A DNA stretch of 64,000 bases, taken from the NCBI GenBank assembly GCA_014218235.1, contig CM024756.1, forward strand, positions 76,568,152 through 76,632,151, written 5' to 3'. This DNA is from Colocasia esculenta. Its lineage: Eukaryota; Streptophyta; Magnoliopsida; Alismatales; Araceae. Positions 42,260 through 54,155 of the stretch are shown here, one piece after another; positions within the stretch are counted from its first letter, which is position 1; each line of letters begins with the position of its first letter. Below the pieces are notes generated by a model. That model did no database searches. It saw only the letters and a list, made by a program, of their open reading frames with translations, and had not been told where the DNA came from. Made by a program: the position numbers and the translations under genes.

Positions 42260-44165
42260 AGAAGGAAGGATGAGAATGGTGTGAAGGGAGAGGAGGGATC
42301 CCAGACGAGGAGCAGCAGGATCGTCGGAGACGGAGCCCTGAAGGGGGAAAGATAGGGGTTTGGAGAGGAGGAGGAGGGAACAAGAGAGGAGGGTGAGAAT
42401 GGGTCGTGGGTGGCCTTAGAATGGGTTTAGGGGTTTTAAAAGAGAGGCCCCACGAAAAGGATGTGAACCGGCGCGAGGGTTTGGTTCAAAAACGGATCTG
42501 CGCCATCGTCTGTCGACAGATGACAGTCTATCTGTCGACAGATAGCTCCTTTTTGGTGAAAACTTGATTTTTGTCAAAATTTTTCAAAGGGACAAGTGTT
42601 CATTTGTTGTTTCAAGGCAAATGGGTGTATGTGCAAGACAAAAATTCATATCCATTAAGATGAAGACATGACACAAATCTAAAATGATTTTGAATTAGAA
42701 ACGATAAGTTCTTTAATTAGATCATGAGGAACACATTTCACAAAAGCCAGTGAAAATTAAATAACTCTTTTGATTAAGGCCGTTGAAGAAAAACATGCAT
42801 TTAAATAGAGATGATAGTCAGATGACAATTGAATTAAATGGCCACAAGAACGTCTTACCGAAGAAACACATTAGACTTGACATAAAAAATTTCGGAGGCT
42901 TCACTCTATTTCTGGTATGATTTTAGAAGGATTAAGCAACGAAGATGGAAAAGAGTGGCAATGTGGAGCACTTTCACTTTTTCATGTGAAGGTAGACATT
43001 TGTGATGCCAATACCTCCAGTTACTCAATGTGAGTGTCCATCAAGCCATTGTATAGAGATAATGAAACAACCTTTTGACGCGAAGACCGACATTTGTGAT
43101 GCCCATGTCCCCGGTTACTTAGTCATTTCATCATTGCTCTACCTCCATCCCATAAAGAGATATAAATTTGATTGAACCGAAGAAATAGGTAGCTTTCTCC
43201 CCTTTTTTTTTTTTTTTTTTGTCAAGTACATGAGATTTCTTTAGGCAAGTTGTAATGTAGGACATTGAATTCAAGAGCTTTCTGATTTTTCAAATCATTT
43301 TAGATTCATGTTCAACGACAAGGGAGTTATTCAAAGGAGATGTTTAAAAATCATTTGGTTTGCTCATTGTGTTCAAAATGATCTAAAAAAAAACCTTAAT
43401 CAGGTCATGTATCAAACAACATTTAGACTTGGTTCATGACTTTGACATGAAGTGGATATGAAGGGTTATATTGCACACAAACAAACCAAGGTTTACCTTT
43501 AAATCAAGTAAGGAACACTTTTCTTGAAAAGTATGAAGAAGGAGTTGAAAAATAAGGAAGAATGTGTGTATCTGTCGACAGAAGGAATCTGTCTGTCGAC
43601 AGATGCACACAGACTGAGGAATTGAGGTTTCTGCCAGAACAAGACTGATTGTCTGTCGACAGATACAATGTGTCTGTCGACAGATATGAACAGAGTGGAT
43701 TTTTCTGGTTTCAGATTGATTGCACTTTAAGTTCAAGGAAGTGAGAATTCAACAAGAAGATGTATGAAGAGTTTCCTCAAGAAAATACTCATCTATCCTT
43801 AACTCACTCCCCCATAGTGTGTGCACGTGTTGACACAACATCCAAGCAAGGATTCACACAAGCATTTGATACAAGTCAAACATGTTCATGAAGGGAAAGT
43901 CATACACAAGCACATGATCACAGAAAAAGCATTGTTTCAAGGAGTTAACATGATAAAATGTAAGGAAACTAAAAATCCTATGTGAAGTACAAGACCTTTA
44001 TATGCAATGGGACTATGGATACTTGGCGGAGAATGTTTCTCACGCATGATGATAGTTTCCAAACAAGCCGAACTTGTTCTTCCACAGTTCACCATTTGAT
44101 ATACCACATAGTCATTCACACATAAAGAGCATGTACTCCAAATGGATAGTCAGTTTCATTGCATT
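42260..44165 (-). other. Sirevirus spacer between pol and the extra ORF
   Basis: 1.9 kb without a supported gene. It contains palindrome pairs at 42510/42532, 43572/43593 and 43653/43674, a poly-T run at 43204-43220, and two similar segments with GACATTTGTGATGCC near 42988-43002 and 43089-43103 that suggest a degenerate local duplication. Confidence 0.7.
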
Positions 44166-45795
44166 TTACACAAACCCAATTCTCTTCTTAAGGATGTGAA
44201 TCTATCTTCAGACAAGGGTTTGGTGAAAATATCAGCCAATTGTTTTTCTGTGGGAATGAAAATAAGTTCCAAGGTTTTATTGGCAACTTCATCTCTCAAG
44301 AAATGATGACGGATTTCTATGTGTTTAGTCCTTGAGTGTTGGACAGGGTTTTTGAAAAGTTGATAGCACTTGTGTTGTCACATAGGATAGGTGTGCATCC
44401 AATTTGAACATTATAGTCAGCTAACTGACTTTTGATCCACAACACTTGAGCTGCACAACTTCCTGCAGCGACATATTCTGCCTCTGCAGTGGAGAGTGCA
44501 ACCGAGTGTTGTTTCTTGGATGCCCACGAAACCATGCAACCGCCAAGTAATTGGCAATATCCACTAGTGCTTTTTCTATCAATTTTACATCCAGCATAAT
44601 CAGCATCAGAATATGAGATCAAATCAAAACTACTGCCGGCTGGATACCAAAAACCCAAATTGCATGTTCCGGAGAGATATCGGAAAATTCTCTTGACTGC
44701 AATTAAATGGCTTTCCTTTGGACTAGATTGATATCTAGCACAAAGGCAAACACTAAATTGAATATCCGGTCTACTTGCAGTAAGATAAAGGAGTGAGCCA
44801 ATCATACCTCGGAAGTGCTTTGCATCTACCGGTTTACCTTTCTCATCATTTTCTAATTTGATGCTTGTGCTCATTGGGGTGGAGGCCGGTTTAGCTTGCT
44901 CAAACTGAAATCGTTTGAGAAGCTCTTTACATACTTTTCTTGATTTATGAAGAATCCGTCCTTATGTTGTTTCACCTGCAAACCAAGAAAGAATTGAAGC
45001 TCCCCATTAGACTCATCTCAAATTCACTGTGCATGTGTTTAGAAAATTCTTCACACAGTGAAGGGTTAGTAGAACCAAATATGATATCGTCCACATAAAC
45101 TTGAACAACAATTATGTGATTGCGAACCTTCTTAGTGAAGAGTGTTTGGTCTACTTTACCTCTTGAGTAGTTCTTGCTTACCAGAAAATTGCTTAGTCTA
45201 TCATACCAAGCTCGAGGTGCCTGTTTCAAACCATAAAGAGCTTTGTGCAATTTATACACATGGTTAGGCATTTCAGAATTTTCAAAACCTGGTGGTTGAG
45301 AGACATAGACTTCTTCTTTGATATAGCCATTTAAGAAAGCAGTTTTAACATCCATTTGATAAAGCTTGAACTTATGGGAGCATGCAATGCCAATAAAATT
45401 CTAACTGCTTCTAACCTGGCTACAGGAGCAAATGACTCTTCAAAGTCTATACCAAACTCTTGACTATAACCTTTTGCTACGAGTCTTGCTTTATTTCTGA
45501 CCACTTTTCCTTCTTCATTAAGTTTATTCCTAAACACCCATCTAGTTCCTATGATAGAGATTTCAGGGGTTTTAGGAACTAAACTCCATACATTATTCCT
45601 TTGAAATTGACCAAGTTCCTCATGCATAGCATCAATCCATGAGTTGTCTTTAAGGCTTCTTCAACATTTTTGGGTTCCACTTGAGAAACAAAGGCAAAAA
45701 GATCATGTTCAATTATTTTTCTTACTTGAGACCTCGTTTGAACAGAATCAGTTAAACTACCTATCACATCATCAAGTGGTGATCTTTGGAATACC
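44166..45795 (-). pseudogene. pol: Sirevirus pol: reverse transcriptase and RNase H
   Basis: RT starts with NNVWSLVPKTPEISIIGTRWVFRNK-like codons (45627-45331), then MDVKTAFLNGYIKEEVYV and catalytic YVDDIIFGST (45355-44972), then GMIGSLLYLTASRPDIQF, and RNase H with SDADYAGCKIDRKSTSGY and STAEAEYVAA (44874-44317). After a further frameshift near 44330 it ends with HHFLRDEVANKTLELIFI and FTKPLSEDRFTSLRRELGLC. The stop is at 44168-44166. At least three single-base frameshifts break it. It would synthesise cDNA in virus-like particles. Confidence 0.92.
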
Positions 45796-47389
45796 TCACA
45801 TTTGTGATTGTTGAAGGGCCGGGAGTATCTTGTCCTTGAGGAATTTGATCTTCTGAGTGTCGATCTTCAGGAGGTTCACTTTCTGGTGGATTCTCTTCAA
45901 GTGTTTCATCTGGTTTCTGAATGCAATTTCATCATCTTCATCGTAGTCCCTGTGAAGATATCCACCTTTGGTCTTGGAATCTTCTTCAGATTTGTCTTTT
46001 GCTTTGACTTGAAGATCCTTAAGTGATGTTCCTTCATCCTCTTTTTCAGTCCTGTTAATATTCAAACAGTTAGATTTGGCATAAGTCTCATCAAAGATGA
46101 CATGTGGAGTTTCTTCCACAGTGCGTGTTTTATTGTTAAACACCCTATATGCCCTAGAGTGTTCTGAGTAGCCTAGAAAAACACCTTGATCACTTTTGGC
46201 TTCAAATTTATCTAAATCAGATTTATCATTGTTATGAATAAATACCTTTGAGCCAAAACTCGGAAGTACCCAAGGTTGGGTTTCTTACCTTTCAACAACT
46301 GGTAGGGGGTTTTCTTTATCACAGGTCTTACCATGGCTCTGTTTAGAATGTAGCACGAAGTGTTCACTGCTTCTGCCCAAAACCTTTTGGAGAGTTGGCC
46401 TTCAACCAGAAGAGTGCGAGCCATTTCCACCAATGTTCTGTTTTTCCTCTCCACTACTCCGTTTTGTTCTGGAGTCCTTGGGGAAGAGAACAGATGTTCA
46501 ATCCCTTGGTGCCTGCAAAAATCAGAAAATGCATTGTTATCAAATTCTCCCCCGTGATCGGTGCGGATTGAGCATATTTTATTCACATTGCCATGCTCAA
46601 TCTTGTTAAAGAATTCTTGGAAGATTGAAAGTGTTTCACTTTTGTGTGCCAAGAATTTGACCCATGTGAACCTAGAAAAATCATCTACAATGACAAAACC
46701 AAAACATTTGCCATTGAGACTTAGAGTTCTAGTTGGTCCAAAAAGGTCCATGTGCAACAATTCATATGGTTTAGATGTGCTTACCGGTGCTTTAGATTTG
46801 AAAGACTTCCGGGTCTGTTTTCCCTGTGCACATGCATCACAAAAACTTTCATTGTTGCTAAACGAAATGTCAGGAAGTCCACTTACCAATTTGAGCTTCA
46901 TGATCTTGTGCAACACGTTGTAGCTCGCATGGCCAAGCCTACGATGCCACAAGGTCAATTCATCCTGTCTATTTGCAACAAGACACAAGTTGTCATTCTC
47001 TGGATCATCTAAGTCAACTAAGTAAATGTTATTCACTCTTTTCCATAAAATTTCACACTTCCTGTTTCTTTATCAACAATTTGACATGAATTTGATTCAA
47101 AAATGACGTTGTGACCTCTATCACATAATTGACTTATGCTAAGCAATTGTGATTAAGGCCATCAACCAACAGTACATTTTCAATTGAATTGGAGGTACAC
47201 TTACCAACATTACCTGTGCCAATGATTTGGCCTTTGTTATTACCTCCAAAAATGACTTGTCCTCCGTCTTTCTCCACTAGGAAACAAATTTAGATTTGTC
47301 GCCCGTCATGTGCCTCGAACAGCCGCTATCCAAGTACCATTTGTTTTGATGTTGGGCTGCTAGGCATTCCTGCAAATGTGAATCAGACA
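45796..47389 (-). pseudogene. pol: Sirevirus pol: protease and integrase
   Basis: Protease begins near 47340 with WYLDSGCSRHMTG, the copia aspartic protease motif. A GAG-pre-integrase zinc-binding region follows (LTLWHRRLGHASYNVLHKI, CDACAQGKQTRKSF), then the integrase core with LHMDLFGPT, TDHGGEFDNNAF and SPRTPEQNGVVERKNRTL (47036-46212), and the C-terminal stretch with VIFDET-type sequence (46143-45796). A frameshift near 47040 and others near 46240 break it. Integrase precedes RT, which is diagnostic for Ty1/copia. Confidence 0.92.
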
Positions 47390-49313
47390 AGAGGTTTTGG
47401 TACCCAAATTACTTTGGGTCCCAAAATTTCATTCATGCAACAAAGTAGATGTTTAGGAATCCAAACTTGTTTGACTTTTTGTTTCTTTGGATTATTCCAA
47501 CATTGTTTTTCATCATGACCAATCTTTTTACACACATTGCATGAAGGAATTTTCTTTTCAATTTTCTGTTGCTTGATAGACTGTTTATTCATTGAAACTG
47601 TTCTGTCTGTCGACAGGCACCATTGTATCTGTCGACAGGTGGCTTTTTTTTCTTTTGTTTGTTGGGAACACTTTGTTTGTGTAGTATTGGCTTGGTCTGA
47701 GACTTTCTTGAATTATGCTTTGTGGAGCATGCTTGCTTGTGCTTGGGCTAGGATCAATAAAGGAGGTGATCAATGATTCTCCTATTTTCTTTTGTTTGAC
47801 TGGTTGATATCCTAACCCATGCTTGGTTACATGTATTTTGGTGCCCAAAACTGCATCTAGATTTTGCTTCCCTTTTACAAATTTCATTAAGTCCTCAGAT
47901 TTTTCTTTCAAATCCTTTTCAGTTTGTTCCAACTTTTCTTTGTTTCTAATTGTTCTTCTTGAAGGAATTCAATAGAATGACTTAGACAGTCTTTTTGTTT
48001 TTGTGTTTCTTGCAATTTCATTTTCAAGCAATCCATTTCTTCATTATGAGTCTTTTCATCATTTTTCATCATTTCTAATTCTTTTGTTAGAATGCAATTC
48101 GTTCATCATTGTTCTTATCATGCACAAGGGAGTTGCATTTCTTCTTTAATGCTCTATTCTCAGATCTATATTCACGAAATTTTTCAAATAAGGTAGTGTA
48201 TGCTTCCTCCCATTCACTTGCAGTGAAATTATCAAATGAGAAGTTTACCTCGCTGGAGTCATCACTCCTGCCATCAAGCATCTCACTTCTTCATCATTAG
48301 ATGTTTCTTGTGCATCTTCATCTTCATCTTCATCACTCCAGGTGGCCAACATTGCTTTGGTCTTTTTGGAGGTGAATTTTTCTTTCTTCAGCTTCTTCTT
48401 GAGTTCTGGGCATTCTCCTCTCATATGCCCCTGTTTCTTGCATTCATAACAAACAATGTCAGATTTTTGTTGGACTCATATTTCTGTGAAAAATTTTTCT
48501 TAGGAAAGGGTTTGGAGTTACCTGTGTCTCTCCTCTTGAACTTGAGAAATTTCTTGAATTGTCTAGTGAGCATTGCCATTTCATCATCACATCTCACTAG
48601 ACGTTTCTTGCTCATCACTATCTTGTTGAATGGATTTCTTGGAACTTGTTGATGTTTATTGGATGCTTTTAGAGCAACTGACTTCCTAGGATTTTCTTCT
48701 AATTCTTTTCTTTTGATGTTGATTTCATATGTCATTAGAGAGCCAATTAGTTCATCCAATTTCATTTTGGAAAGGTCTTTGGAATCCTCAATGACAGTGG
48801 CCTTAGTATTCCAAGATGAAGTAAGAGAACGAAGGATCTTTCTTACTAAGTCACTTTCAGAGTATTCCTTCTTAAGACCTTTTAGCCCGTTAACAATTAT
48901 CATGAATCTTGCAAACATGTCTGATACGGTTTCATCAGTTTTCATCTTGAACATTTCATATTCAGACACTAACATGCTAACTTTAGTTTCCCTTACCTCG
49001 GACGTACCTTCGTAAATAAGTTCAAGCTTGTCCCACATCTCCTTTGCTGTTGAGCATGTGGAGACTCTTGAGAATTCCTTTGGATGCACCGCACATTGCA
49101 TCATGTTTAGTGCGCTCCAGTTGAGAGTTCCTTTGGCTATTTGGTCTTTCGTCCAGGTGTCTTCGTCCTCGGGCAACACGTATGGTCCCTTGCTGACTAT
49201 CTTCCACAGCTCGTAATTTTGAGCTCTCAAAAATACCTGCATACGGTTTTCCAATAAGGATAGTCAGTGCCATCAAAATAGGGTGGCCTGGTCACTGAAT
49301 GTCCCTCGGCCAT
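47390..49313 (-). pseudogene. gag: Sirevirus gag with coiled-coil linker
   Basis: The start codon is at 49313-49311 (MAEGHSVTRPPYFDG), followed by YPYWKT and, after a frameshift near 49240, NYELWKIVSKGP, MWDKLELIYEGT and VSDMFARFMIIVNGLK, the UBN2-type copia Gag. A CCHC knuckle CYECKKQGHMRGEC lies near 48450-48410. It is followed by the acidic DEDEDEDAQET stretch and a long coiled coil (EEAYTTLFEKFREYRSENRALKKK onward to 47900). A second knuckle (CNVCKKIGHDEKQC) lies near 47540, and QVWIPK leads into protease. One CTGTCGACAG pair (47607/47629) is inside this coding stretch. Several indels break the frame. Confidence 0.9.
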
Positions 49314-49393
49314 ATACCCTTTGCTAGAATCCATAAGATCGAAAATCTCCTGATCGCTAGATCAAATGACGAAAAAACAGTAAATCGGAGAAA

Positions 49394-49410
49394 CCCGCTC
49401 TGATACCAAT
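49394..49410 (-). other. Primer binding site of the Sirevirus
   Basis: Minus strand ATTGGTATCAGAGCGGG, complementary to initiator tRNA-Met, abutting the 5' LTR end at 49411. Confidence 0.93.
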
Positions 49411-50677
49411 TGAAGAGTTATGCGGAAATACACAATACGGTAATCTAGAAGGGGGGGGGGGGGTTGAATAGATTACGGAATTTTAAACTATTGAGGCTTT
49501 TTTCAATGCTACAGCGATCTTAATGAATTTGATTCAAATTCGATTAAGTATGAGACCGCTTGAGTTGATCTAAAAGTGAACAGGGAATCAAACGTGCGTA
49601 TGAACACCGTGCCTACCAATCATCTATCGCAAAACGCGAACAAACCACAGAACACGATGATTTAAGGTGGTTCGGAGTACACAACTCGTGTATCCTACAT
49701 CCACCGTCCACACACACACGCAGAAACGACTGCTTATGAGCAAATTCAACACTACAACTCAACCACACACACGTTGTCTGATGAAGCACGATCAGAACAA
49801 CCACAAATACGTGAATCAAGCACAAGGGATGCTCGAAACACAACCACACACACACACGATGGAATGGAAATTATGAAATGGAGAAGAATTAGGAATTAGG
49901 GAACAAATCCGGTTGGAATTCTTCTCGTGGATCGTCCAAACGCTCTTCAAACTTCGATTGGATGTAGATTGGTCGATGTAGAAGGTTGAATTGATGACGA
50001 CCGGCTTCAGCTCCGCATAGATGGTGATTCCACGACGATCTGGGCGGAAGGTTGAAGCAGAGCAGCAATTTGGGCTTTTCCTCTGGTCCCTTGGAGGCTC
50101 TTGGATGGGAGGCTGCTCTCTGCGAAATTGGCACCAAAAGGATGCTTATATAGTGTTAGGTAAAGGTGGGGTCGTGGAGGAAGGAACACCCAAGAGGGGC
50201 CGGATTTGGAAACCCAGAATCTGAAGTTTCCGTCGGCTGTCGACAGGTGCACTTGCATCTGTCGACAGACAGACTCAGGGATAGAACACAGAGTTCTGTC
50301 CTGGGAAAGACTGTATGATCTGTCGACAGGTACAGTGCATCTGTCGACAGATACACTCAGACATGCAAACCTGAGTTCTGTCTTGAAATCACTGTCTGAA
50401 TCTGTCGACAGGTACTTGCATCTGTCGACAGCTACACCTCTTGGACAGATTTTTGTGCTTTTGCTCATGTCTTCAATGCTCTTCAATGCTCCATCTTTCA
50501 TGCTTGTGCACCTACATGAAAACACATTGTTAGTGATATACATTGTATGATTTGGCAATGTTTAACTCAATCACTTTCATGTGTTTTTCATGTTAGTTAG
50601 CACATCAATTTGCATTAAATCAATGTTCAAGGATGTTAATGTGATCATCAAAAACATGATATATGGAAAACCCAACA
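49411..50677 (-). repeat. Sirevirus 5' LTR (right copy)
   Basis: Pairs with 39475-40748. The U3 carries palindrome pairs at 50237/50259, 50320/50341 and 50402/50422 and a TATA box at 50145-50153. Differences from the other LTR are few and dominated by 1-base indels, suggesting a young insertion. Confidence 0.93.
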
Positions 50678-51636
50678 GGCCTGGATCTTAACAACACAAA
50701 GATGTTGCCGTTTGTAGCAACACAAACTGAACGTGTAAATCATGGTGAATGGGGGTTCCAGGACACGAGATGAAATCTTTAAAATACCTGAGACCTACTA
50801 GACATGGGTAGAGATGCTATGCATAGGTTACTGCCTTTAGAAAAAATCTTCAAAAGGTTTAATTAATCGAAGATGCCCTCCTCGGCCAAGCCAATAAGGC
50901 ACCCCAATCTTCTCCCGAGCTGGTTATGTGTTGATGTAGACTGCACACCGGGGTCGGGGAAGCCTTCCTTTATGTTTAGAGCTCCTTCCAGTCGAAGAGG
51001 ATCGCTGGAAGATGCCCACGATCGCCAGATCCAAGCCTCCAAAGAACAGGTTTCAAACAGAGTTTCTAGGGTTTCTCAAAGAGTCAAAGGAACCTAATCC
51101 GGCCGAAAGAGAGAGTTTTTATAGAACCCAAGGGTCGGGGTACGCAATAGATAGGGTATCCTACTGTTGGGAGATGGTTTCCAAAACAGGAGCCGAAAGA
51201 ATCACTGTCGTTTCCGGATCTGAAACCGCACAATTTTAGGGAAATAGACGTCCACATTCCTGGCCGTCTACCGAGAGTTTGCATCTATCGATTTAGACGT
51301 CGAATCTTCTTTAACGTCCAGGGCATGTTGACGTAACATGCACTTCAGCCAGAACACAAAAATGACTAAATCATACATACACACTATATACATATACATA
51401 TATTATATAATGTAAACTTAAACACCTATATACAATGTAGATAAAGCCAACATATACATGATGACAATCATATACATATGTTACAACATTATTAATATAA
51501 ATTATACAGAATAAAACACATATATACATATATACATACATATACCTCTATATACCCATGCACAGAACTATATACACAAAGCAACTCATCACTACATGAC
51601 GCAGTGTAAATAAGGGCAAAATCTGAGGACCTTATA
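50678..51636 (-). repeat. Antisense Ty3 LTR remnant (family G), first third
   Basis: On the minus strand it begins TATAAGGTCCTCAGATTTTG (TG start changed to TA). It then has a GGACGTC/GACGTC array (51245-51325) and a degraded donor-like AAAGGCAGTAAC (near 50825-50836), with GACATCCC-type leader sequence between. The rest of the LTR lies across the Sirevirus at 39291-39474 or is deleted. No gene is supported. Confidence 0.65.
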
Positions 51637-51639
51637 TGA

Positions 51640-52440
51640 CTTCATGGTACAAGGGTAGCTCTGACTTCCACATGGCTCATTATCTTCTTATCTGTGACTA
51701 GAATGGTCTAGGTAATCTCTTCATCTGAGCATTCTTCTCTTCAGGTACAACTCCATCTCACTCTACTGCCTGCACATAGCACTAAGAGCCACATCCACTT
51801 CTGTGTCGAACACTACTAGCCTGGCTCTTAATGATGGTATGAGCCCCATCACGAACATATTAACCTTGCGCTCTTGTCTGCAACTGTGTGGTGCGTTACT
51901 TGGACAACTCTGCAAATTTGGCCTCATACTCTTGAAACTGACAGTGCTCCCTAGGTCAACATAAAGAACTCTTGCTCCATCTTATCGTGGATGTGCTTGG
52001 GAACAAACTTGGCCTGAACTCTCCCCAAGTCACACCTAACACTTTGTCCTATAACTACGTGCGTAGAATGGAAGACTACCACACGTTTGCTCGCTCCTGA
52101 AGCATGTATGTCGCCAAGCTAACCTTTTCATCCTCTGCACATCTGATAGCTCTGAATATCTTCTCGATCTCCCTCAGCCAACTCTCCGCAACCAATATCT
52201 TCTCGATCTCCCTTAGCCAACTATCCGCAACCAATGGCTGCCTCTCCCCCTTAAAAAAGGAGGAGGATCCATCCGCTTAAACCTCTCCCTTCCCATCAGT
52301 CCTCCAACACCATGGTCTTGCTGAGCCAGTGCTGGAATATGAGCTTGAAGTTGTGCCTGAAGAGTTGCCTACGTCTCTCTGAATCTGCATCGCCTGTACG
52401 AGCCCTTGCATGGCTGGTGGTCCTTGAGGTGTTGGTACTC
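51640..52440 (-). pseudogene. gag: Antisense Ty3 gag fragment lacking both gag introns
   Basis: On the minus strand from 52440: PTPQGPPAMQGLVQAMQIQ, then QATLQAQLQA, DHG, FKRMDPP, RCAEDEKVSLATYMLQERANVW, FVPKHIHDKMEQEF, YEAKFAELSK and FVMGLIPSLRARLVVFD. This is the family C/E type of Gag. At the two places where families C and E have introns (near 52339 and at 52096/52097), the exons are directly joined in frame. Stops and indels make it non-functional. A 39-bp in-frame tandem duplication lies at 52158-52235. The N-terminus is cut by a family A LTR piece, and the C-terminus abuts the family G LTR. Confidence 0.85.
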
Positions 52441-52740
52441 TATAGCAACCTGATATTTAAAATAAATAAATAAAATTAAAATCGTAAAGAAAATTGAAAA
52501 ATAAACCCATTAAGTAAAATCAAGAGATGGGCTTTAATTATTGGTTATACTAGAGTTATTGGGCCAAAATAGGAGTTTAAAACGATAGAATAAAAGAAAT
52601 ACTATTCAATTTGTAACCCCATTATTTCCTAATTAAAAAAGGGTAAGTAAATCTAAATACAACTCATATATATCTAATTGGACTCTAAACCCTGCCTCAA
52701 TATGTTAGGTATGAAATTGGTATTCTATCCTAACCCAAAT
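52441..52740 (+). repeat. Family A LTR fragment
   Basis: Begins TATAGCAACCTGATATTTAA, matching the element 2 LTR start at 3104 except G to A at base 2, and shares the ATTGGGCCAAAATAGGAGTT segment with about 3223-3240. It stops at 52740 where the family F LTR starts. Confidence 0.65.
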
Positions 52741-53553
52741 TGTAAGACCCTCTTTATACGGTACGATTATATAAATCTACGTCGATATAAAGCATGTCGT
52801 CCCAGTGGGACATTGACGTACACCTAAAGTAGGTAGAGATGTACACAAATAACAAAGGAAAGTATAATGAAAAAAGATAACTCTTATTCCATCACCATAC
52901 GTGCATATCCCACAGCCTATATAGCAACAAGGTAAATATATTAAAACCCACAAATAACCAAGTCCATAAGTCCATAATACGTCAATGTCTCATGTACTAA
53001 GTAAAAGAATAGTACAAAGCTTTAGAAATAGTCTCTAAGCCGCAAGCTACTCCTCCCACTCAGAGTCGCTCCTCCTATCTATTCAAGCCTAAAGCTTCTG
53101 TCTTACCTGTATGATTAAACAAGAATAAGACTATGCAGAGACACAGCAAGCAACCTATTGGCCACATAGATACACTTACCACATATACACCACACAAGTG
53201 CACACATCAGGTAAACTATTACAGGGTTTTCATGACAATTAGAAAGTACTATGTAAACATGCTTTAACATACTAACTATACATGGATTTCCTATAGCACA
53301 TAATGACTAAACATAACTCACTATTATGACATACTTCCACATATCACATAATTAAAAATAGAAGACATAACTACTCATGATACTAGCATGATATTCTTTC
53401 TTATCTAATGCATTCATATGCCATAAATACTTACTCTTTGTTTTGCTATTTTAGCATAAACATACACGGCACATTCTTTCAGATTGGATCACATTAACAC
53501 ATCGCTTCCACATGATCACATTACATATTCAGACTTTTTCATTTCCATTGTTT

Positions 53554-53757
53554 TGTGATGACCCAACCAACAAACTGCCCCAACAACCATACTAGTTGGA
53601 AACTTCCCAAGAAGGTCACCCATCATGGGACTACTCCCAACTGAGCACGCTTAACTTCAGAGTTCTTTTCTTGCTCGAGCTCTGAAAATGGCTAGTCCGA
53701 GTTGTTGGTAGTTTGCTGATTTAGTCCATTTAACATATTCTTATATGGGGTGTTACA
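53554..53757 (-). repeat. Cassandra 3' LTR with 5S-derived core
   Basis: Minus strand TGTAACACCCCATATAAG to GGGTCATCACA. The core has GAAGTTAAGCGTGCTCAG and GATGGGTGACCTTCTTGGGA, matching the box A and box C parts of the plant 5S internal promoter. Confidence 0.9.
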
Positions 53758-53965
53758 ATCTACCGCTCTTATATAAGCGAGTCCTCGTCGCTACTCACAT
53801 ATAGCACACAATCAAACCCTAGACAGACAGGATTCTGAAGTGGCCCCACAGGCTCAGAGGTGGCTCCCACTATGTAGCACTTTGGGCCATTATGGCCTAA
53901 GGGTGGCTCTCATAGCGTAGCACTTGCCTGTGTGGCACTTAGTTCTGCAGTTCGGGCTGGGCAAG

Positions 53966-53978
53966 TCTCTGATACCAT
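53966..53978 (-). other. Cassandra primer binding site
   Basis: Minus strand TGGTATCAGAGAC, complementary to initiator tRNA-Met, one base from the 5' LTR. Confidence 0.88.
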
Positions 53979-53979
53979 T

Positions 53980-54155
53980 TGTGACGACCAAACCAACAAA
54001 TTGTCCCACAACCATACTAGTTGGTAGACTTGCCGGAAGGTCACCCATCCTGGGACTACTCCCAACTAAGCATGTTTAACTTTAGAGTTCTTTTCCTACT
54101 CAAGCTCTAAAAATGTGGATTTAGTCTATTTAACATATTCTTAATGGGGGTTACA
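53980..54155 (-). repeat. Cassandra 5' LTR with 5S-derived core
   Basis: The second copy of the 5S-derived repeat, 28 bp shorter than the other because of a deletion between the 5S core and the LTR start. It retains GATGGGTGACCTTCCGGC; box A has changes (GTTAAACATGC). Confidence 0.88.

Larger units (their letters stand above)
39475..50677 (-). mobile_element. Sirevirus-like Ty1/copia retrotransposon with additional ORF
   Basis: About 11.2 kb. LTRs of 1274 and 1267 bp (39475-40748, 49411-50677) begin TGTTGGGTTTTCC and end CTCTTCA on the minus strand. Flanks are GGCCC and GGCCT, a 4-of-5 target duplication. Order on the minus strand is 5' LTR, primer site, gag, protease, integrase, RT, RNase H, a 1.9-kb spacer, an extra ORF, polypurine tracts, 3' LTR. 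Integrase before RT defines Ty1/copia. The large size, extra ORF after pol, repeated polypurine tracts and palindrome-rich U3 fit Sireviruses. Several frameshifts break gag-pol. Confidence 0.9.
53554..54155 (-). mobile_element. Cassandra-type TRIM retrotransposon (5S rRNA-derived LTRs)
   Basis: About 600 bp, with two direct repeats (53554-53757, 53980-54155), a 222-bp interior without coding capacity, and a primer site (53966-53978) next to the right repeat. Each repeat contains the 3' half of 5S rRNA on the minus strand. This combination defines Cassandra, a non-autonomous family known across vascular plants. Flanks GTTTT and GTTTC are an imperfect duplication. It lies in the family F LTR. 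Confidence 0.9.

Noticed and set aside
53570..53740. A genomic 5S rRNA gene
   Set aside because: Only the 3' half of 5S is present, twice, inside LTRs with a tRNA primer site between them; this is Cassandra, not a 5S array.
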